Shown piece by piece: positions 21,601 to 23,705 of a stretch of DNA of 23,705 nucleotides; the first letter of the stretch is position 1, and the number at the start of each line of letters is the position of its first letter. Origin of the DNA: Anaerolineales bacterium UBA2317. Lineage in GTDB: Bacteria > Chloroflexota > Anaerolineae > Anaerolineales > Villigracilaceae. The stretch spans positions 42,829-66,533 of the forward strand of contig DDVH01000021.1 in the NCBI GenBank assembly GCA_002345215.1. Direction: 5' to 3'. The translations under genes were made by a program, and so were the position numbers. The notes under the pieces are model-generated. The model worked only from the letters and a program-made list of their open reading frames with translations. It was not told the DNA's origin and did no database searches.

Positions 21601-23705
21601 CTTTGCGCCATTTCTTTGAACAAAGCACTATCTGCCACCGCAACAGATAAACCAAGTCTTTGCTCAATATCTGAAAAGCCGCGTGTAGATGCAACATTTA
21701 AGCGTTCTTTTTCGCGCAACCAAAGTGTAGCCGTATCATACGGAAGAATTGGGCGAAGTTGGTCGAGCAGAGAATTAATTAATTGGTCACTGCTCAAACT
21801 GGATGTTAATGCGGCAGAAGCATCATTGAGTGCTTGTAATTGTCCAGCGCGTTCTTGGGTATCGCGCACGAGACGCAAGTTATCCATTGATAAAGCCACT
21901 TGTTGTGCTAATGAAATTACTAGGGCTTCATCTTCAGTACGGAATGCGCCAGTAGCATTGAAATTATCTAAAACCAACAAACCAATGTTTTGTTCATTGG
22001 CAACAATCGGAACAAGTAATGATGAAACGGGTAAACGTCCGCCGGTGGCTTGGCGATAATGTGAAAGATTTTCCGCAGATAAGTTGTAATCACGTGCGAA
22101 GTTAATTTCATCCACACGGCGCGCGCGTTTGTTCATAAAGGCATTACCGGGTAGGGCTTCACCTAAACGGTAATTTATTTTCAACATGCTTTCATTATCA
22201 GCATAGCCTGAAACTGCACGTGGCGTGAGCATTTCATTTTTCTGATTCCAAACCAAGACAGCACCAGCGTGTGCCGTTTGGATGACTCTTCTAGCACTAT
22301 CTAGCAATGATTTGACAATCGCATCTGCTTCCATGCCTGATAATTGGCGGCTGAAATCAAGCAGTAGATTCACTTCATCTAATCTGCGGCGGGTTTGGTC
22401 GAGCAGTTTAATATTTTGTAGAATTAAAGAAGTTTGTTGCGAGATTTGTGAATATACCTGACGGTCTTCATCTGTAAAAGACTGCATCGGTTCAGGGCTG
22501 GTTGCTAACATTGCCGCCACAGGCTTATTCTCAACTAGAATGGGCAAACAAATTACACCTTTGGCGCGAAGCGAAGTGAGTAACGTTGAATCACGCCACT
22601 CATCATCTTCATCAAGGTTCGGGATTAATACTGAATGTCCGCTTTGTAATACTGCCCGCAATGGGTTACGTTGACCAAACAATGCATCTACATTCGTTGA
22701 GCGGGGCAGGCTTCCTAAAATATGCATCAAGCGTGGACCATCAGCATGATTTTCTGCTACCAACGCAACAGACATACCTAATTGCGTTAACGTTTCGCGC
22801 CCCAAAGCAGAAAGCGCAGAGTTTGCATCCAGTTGGCGGCTAACTGATTCTGTAATGGCTAAACCAGCCCGCACACGTTGCGCGCGACGGTCTAAATTAT
22901 GTAATGAAATCGTTTGCTCTAAGTCTTTACGGAGCAAAATGGGCAAATCGTTTTTAGCAATATCTAACAATTTTTGCTGGCGGCTCAATGCAGATGAAAG
23001 TGATTCCATCTTCGTGCGTAAATCATTTTGACGTAAAACATTGCTAATAAGTAATGCCGCTTGTGAGGCAAACACTTCTACTGATTCAATGGTGGCAATA
23101 TCGGGTCTTAATCCATTAGAAGGGTCATCCAAACTAATCAAGCCGACCATTTGACCATCGGCATTTTCTAATGGAATTAAGAAGAAATCTTCAGAATTCC
23201 ATGAGTTCGGAGTTTTGGTCTGTTGAGCATTGACATCTAATGTCACCTTATGCAAATCTGGTGGCATGACCGGCGTTTGGTCTGCGGGGATAAAGTATGA
23301 ACGGCTAATCTTAAACTCAGGGCGCATCAATTGTTGCACACTGGCTAATGGTTGTTTGCGTGAAAGCAATTCATTCAACGTTTCTTGCGGAAGCCCAACC
23401 CCGGTCACACGGCGCAGTTGATTTGCATCTACTTCTAAAATGCTAACCAACACCACACGGAATGGAGTTGCATCTCGAATACCACGCGCGATAATTTGTA
23501 AGGCTTGGTCTAAAGGTTGGTCATGCCCCAAACTATAGCTAACATCTGTTAAGCGAACTAACGTCTCAGACCTACGCCCAATTAATTCACTACGTTGTCT
23601 CTCGGCTTGATAGCGGTTTGCATTACTTACTGCAATACCAGCTTGTACTGCCAACATTTGCATCAACTCGGCGGTATCGGCAGAGAAAAATTTTTTACGA
23701 TTAGA
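18663..23705 (-). CDS. Multi-GAF/PAS sensor histidine kinase (5' truncated by window)
   Basis: Very large sensor kinase; the frame is open to the window edge and 1680 residues are visible. The Met at 23666 lies in the middle of a GAF domain and is not the start. There is one partial GAF domain, then seven complete ones, each ending in a helix such as QAGIAVSNANRY or NQATIALENARLY. A coiled-coil/linker near EERTAQLNQEK and a PAS domain (ILEAVADGVLVTGPDNRITF) follow. The kinase core is complete: H-box SHELRTPMTAIKGY (His at 19338-19340, visible residue 1456), N-box ILSNLVNNAYNYTP, DNGIGI, FERFYR and GTGLGLPIV. No membrane helix is seen in the visible part, so it may be cytosolic. First gene of an operon with the receiver and hydrolase. 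Confidence 0.93.
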   Translation of the reverse strand, partial: SNRKKFFSADTAELMQMLAVQAGIAVSNANRYQAERQRSELIGRRSETLVRLTDVSYSLGHDQPLDQALQIIARGIRDATPFRVVLVSILEVDANQLRRVTGVGLPQETLNELLSRKQPLASVQQLMRPEFKISRSYFIPADQTPVMPPDLHKVTLDVNAQQTKTPNSWNSEDFFLIPLENADGQMVGLISLDDPSNGLRPDIATIESVEVFASQAALLISNVLRQNDLRTKMESLSSALSRQQKLLDIAKNDLPILLRKDLEQTISLHNLDRRAQRVRAGLAITESVSRQLDANSALSALGRETLTQLGMSVALVAENHADGPRLMHILGSLPRSTNVDALFGQRNPLRAVLQSGHSVLIPNLDEDDEWRDSTLLTSLRAKGVICLPILVENKPVAAMLATSPEPMQSFTDEDRQVYSQISQQTSLILQNIKLLDQTRRRLDEVNLLLDFSRQLSGMEADAIVKSLLDSARRVIQTAHAGAVLVWNQKNEMLTPRAVSGYADNESMLKINYRLGEALPGNAFMNKRARRVDEINFARDYNLSAENLSHYRQATGGRLPVSSLLVPIVANEQNIGLLVLDNFNATGAFRTEDEALVISLAQQVALSMDNLRLVRDTQERAGQLQALNDASAALTSSLSSDQLINSLLDQLRPILPYDTATLWLREKERLNVASTRGFSDIEQRLGLSVAVADSALFKEMAQSGQPILVKDVREDPRFPPVETPRLSWLGIPLVSKGEMVGVLAVEKWQANYFTREQVQVGLTFASQSAVSLDNARLYEDSVSRATELDQRSQRLTTLNRFTSALTRSLDTDQILNLTAEELFKGLNAKRVSVVTFERGQALWKISTPRIRAKLPRVLPDAPIFSRLRESLGIFNTEDVRNEPDLHSLIDMFGEHATALLILPLAPSQQLTALLFVQMVGDARFGVNELEIARTITNQATIALENARLYQSSVRTAERFAVLNETSSLVSASLDAEEIYHSVHKAAERLMPLDTFVITLHDEANNAINPVYLYERGKRYFGEPVPFGKGMSSEIIQTGEPQLVSSVSFTVSSDSAHFGDEAKEVQSIVAVPMSLGGKTLGMLSAQSYLPDMYTEEDMQILGTLANQAIVAIQNGQLFAETQKLASEQEARVEERTAQLNQEKQNTDTLLRILTEVSSSLDLDRTLNRTLSLLNDTLGAEQGTILLVNPEDNLLHYRAGYGYLSDRVSPSARSFTLKIGEGLAGWVVKHRDAVLVEDLYQDSRWVRSDASGQDHRSAIVVPMLVGEDAIGVLMVFHRQVNFFNTEMLNLVKAIATQVSVAINNANLYELIRDQAERLGSMLRKEQVEASRSQAILEAVADGVLVTGPDNRITFVNTSSVRILGVDEARLLGGSLDSFAGLAGAWTETIARWSQDPSSYQQDEMYAEQLTLENGRIILVHLAPVILQNDFLGTVSIFRDITREVEVDRLKSEFVATVSHELRTPMTAIKGYVDILTMGAAGALNENQMHFLVVVRNNIERLNVLVNDLLDISRIESGRVTLNSRPVNLYEIAEEVVTETLRRSQTENKPMALSVDAPKNLPPVIGDKDRVRQILSNLVNNAYNYTPENGTIHVNIHQQNGELQVDVQDNGIGIKVEDQARLFERFYRGEDPLVLATPGTGLGLPIVRQLVEMHKGKLWMQSTGVPGEGSIFSFTLPVEKMENK

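Noticed and set aside
20905..22059. Plus-strand ORFs of about 145 residues opposite the kinase gene
   Set aside because: The composition is unlike a protein with a fold, no start signals are present, and they lie opposite well-conserved GAF domains.

Overview
The window looks like chromosomal DNA of a low-to-moderate G+C, free-living bacterium. The gene set (a GAF-rich hybrid-free sensor kinase, DUF2085 and DUF4126 membrane proteins, an M29 aminopeptidase, a bi-domain dehydrogenase/Gfo-Idh-MocA fusion) together with many short dispersed repeats suggests Chloroflexota, class Anaerolineae. That placement is inference from gene content only; no rRNA or marker gene is present. I see no prophage, insertion sequence, tRNA, rRNA or CRISPR array. 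No gene-free gap exceeds about 220 bases.

Layout. 1-2268: the 3' part of a GT1-type glycosyltransferase converges, with no spacer, on a TetA-like MFS exporter. 2269-3648: an NHL-repeat lipoprotein gene lies between two repeat-rich gaps; the second gap holds a MITE-like element whose end supplies the stop codon of the next gene. 3637-7505 (minus): a probable three-gene operon of bi-domain oxidoreductase, small membrane protein and DadA-like FAD oxidoreductase. 7670-8794: M29 aminopeptidase, convergent with a kinase/phosphofructokinase operon (8830-10566, minus) across a perfect 28-nt palindrome. 10645-12395 (plus): DUF2085, DUF4126 and an unlisted 58-residue membrane peptide. 12420-17425 (minus): a complete thiamine salvage operon of sigma-70-type promoter, TPP riboswitch with terminator/antiterminator, thiamine pyrophosphokinase (thiN), ThiB, ThiP, ThiQ, and a DUF402 gene fused translationally to its end. 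17451-23705 (minus): a giant multi-GAF histidine kinase (5' end outside the window), a CheY-like receiver and an alpha/beta hydrolase, closed by a strong terminator.

How the genes work together. The thiamine block is coherent: ThiBPQ imports thiamine (or its phosphates), ThiN makes TPP, and TPP shuts the operon off through the riboswitch. The kinase/receiver pair is a sensory module whose output is not evident in the window.

The most unusual signal is not a gene. At least eight arrays of tandem 7-nt repeats (about 40 units in total) lie INSIDE coding sequence. They are concentrated in thiN, thiB, thiP and the bi-domain oxidoreductase, and they encode membrane helices, a lipoprotein signal peptide and surface helices. 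In addition, two different genes (thiN and the dadA-like gene) borrow their last codons and stop codon from dispersed palindromic repeats that share the same 31-nt core. Several genes also have a -10 box exactly 7-8 nt before the start codon, which suggests leaderless transcripts.
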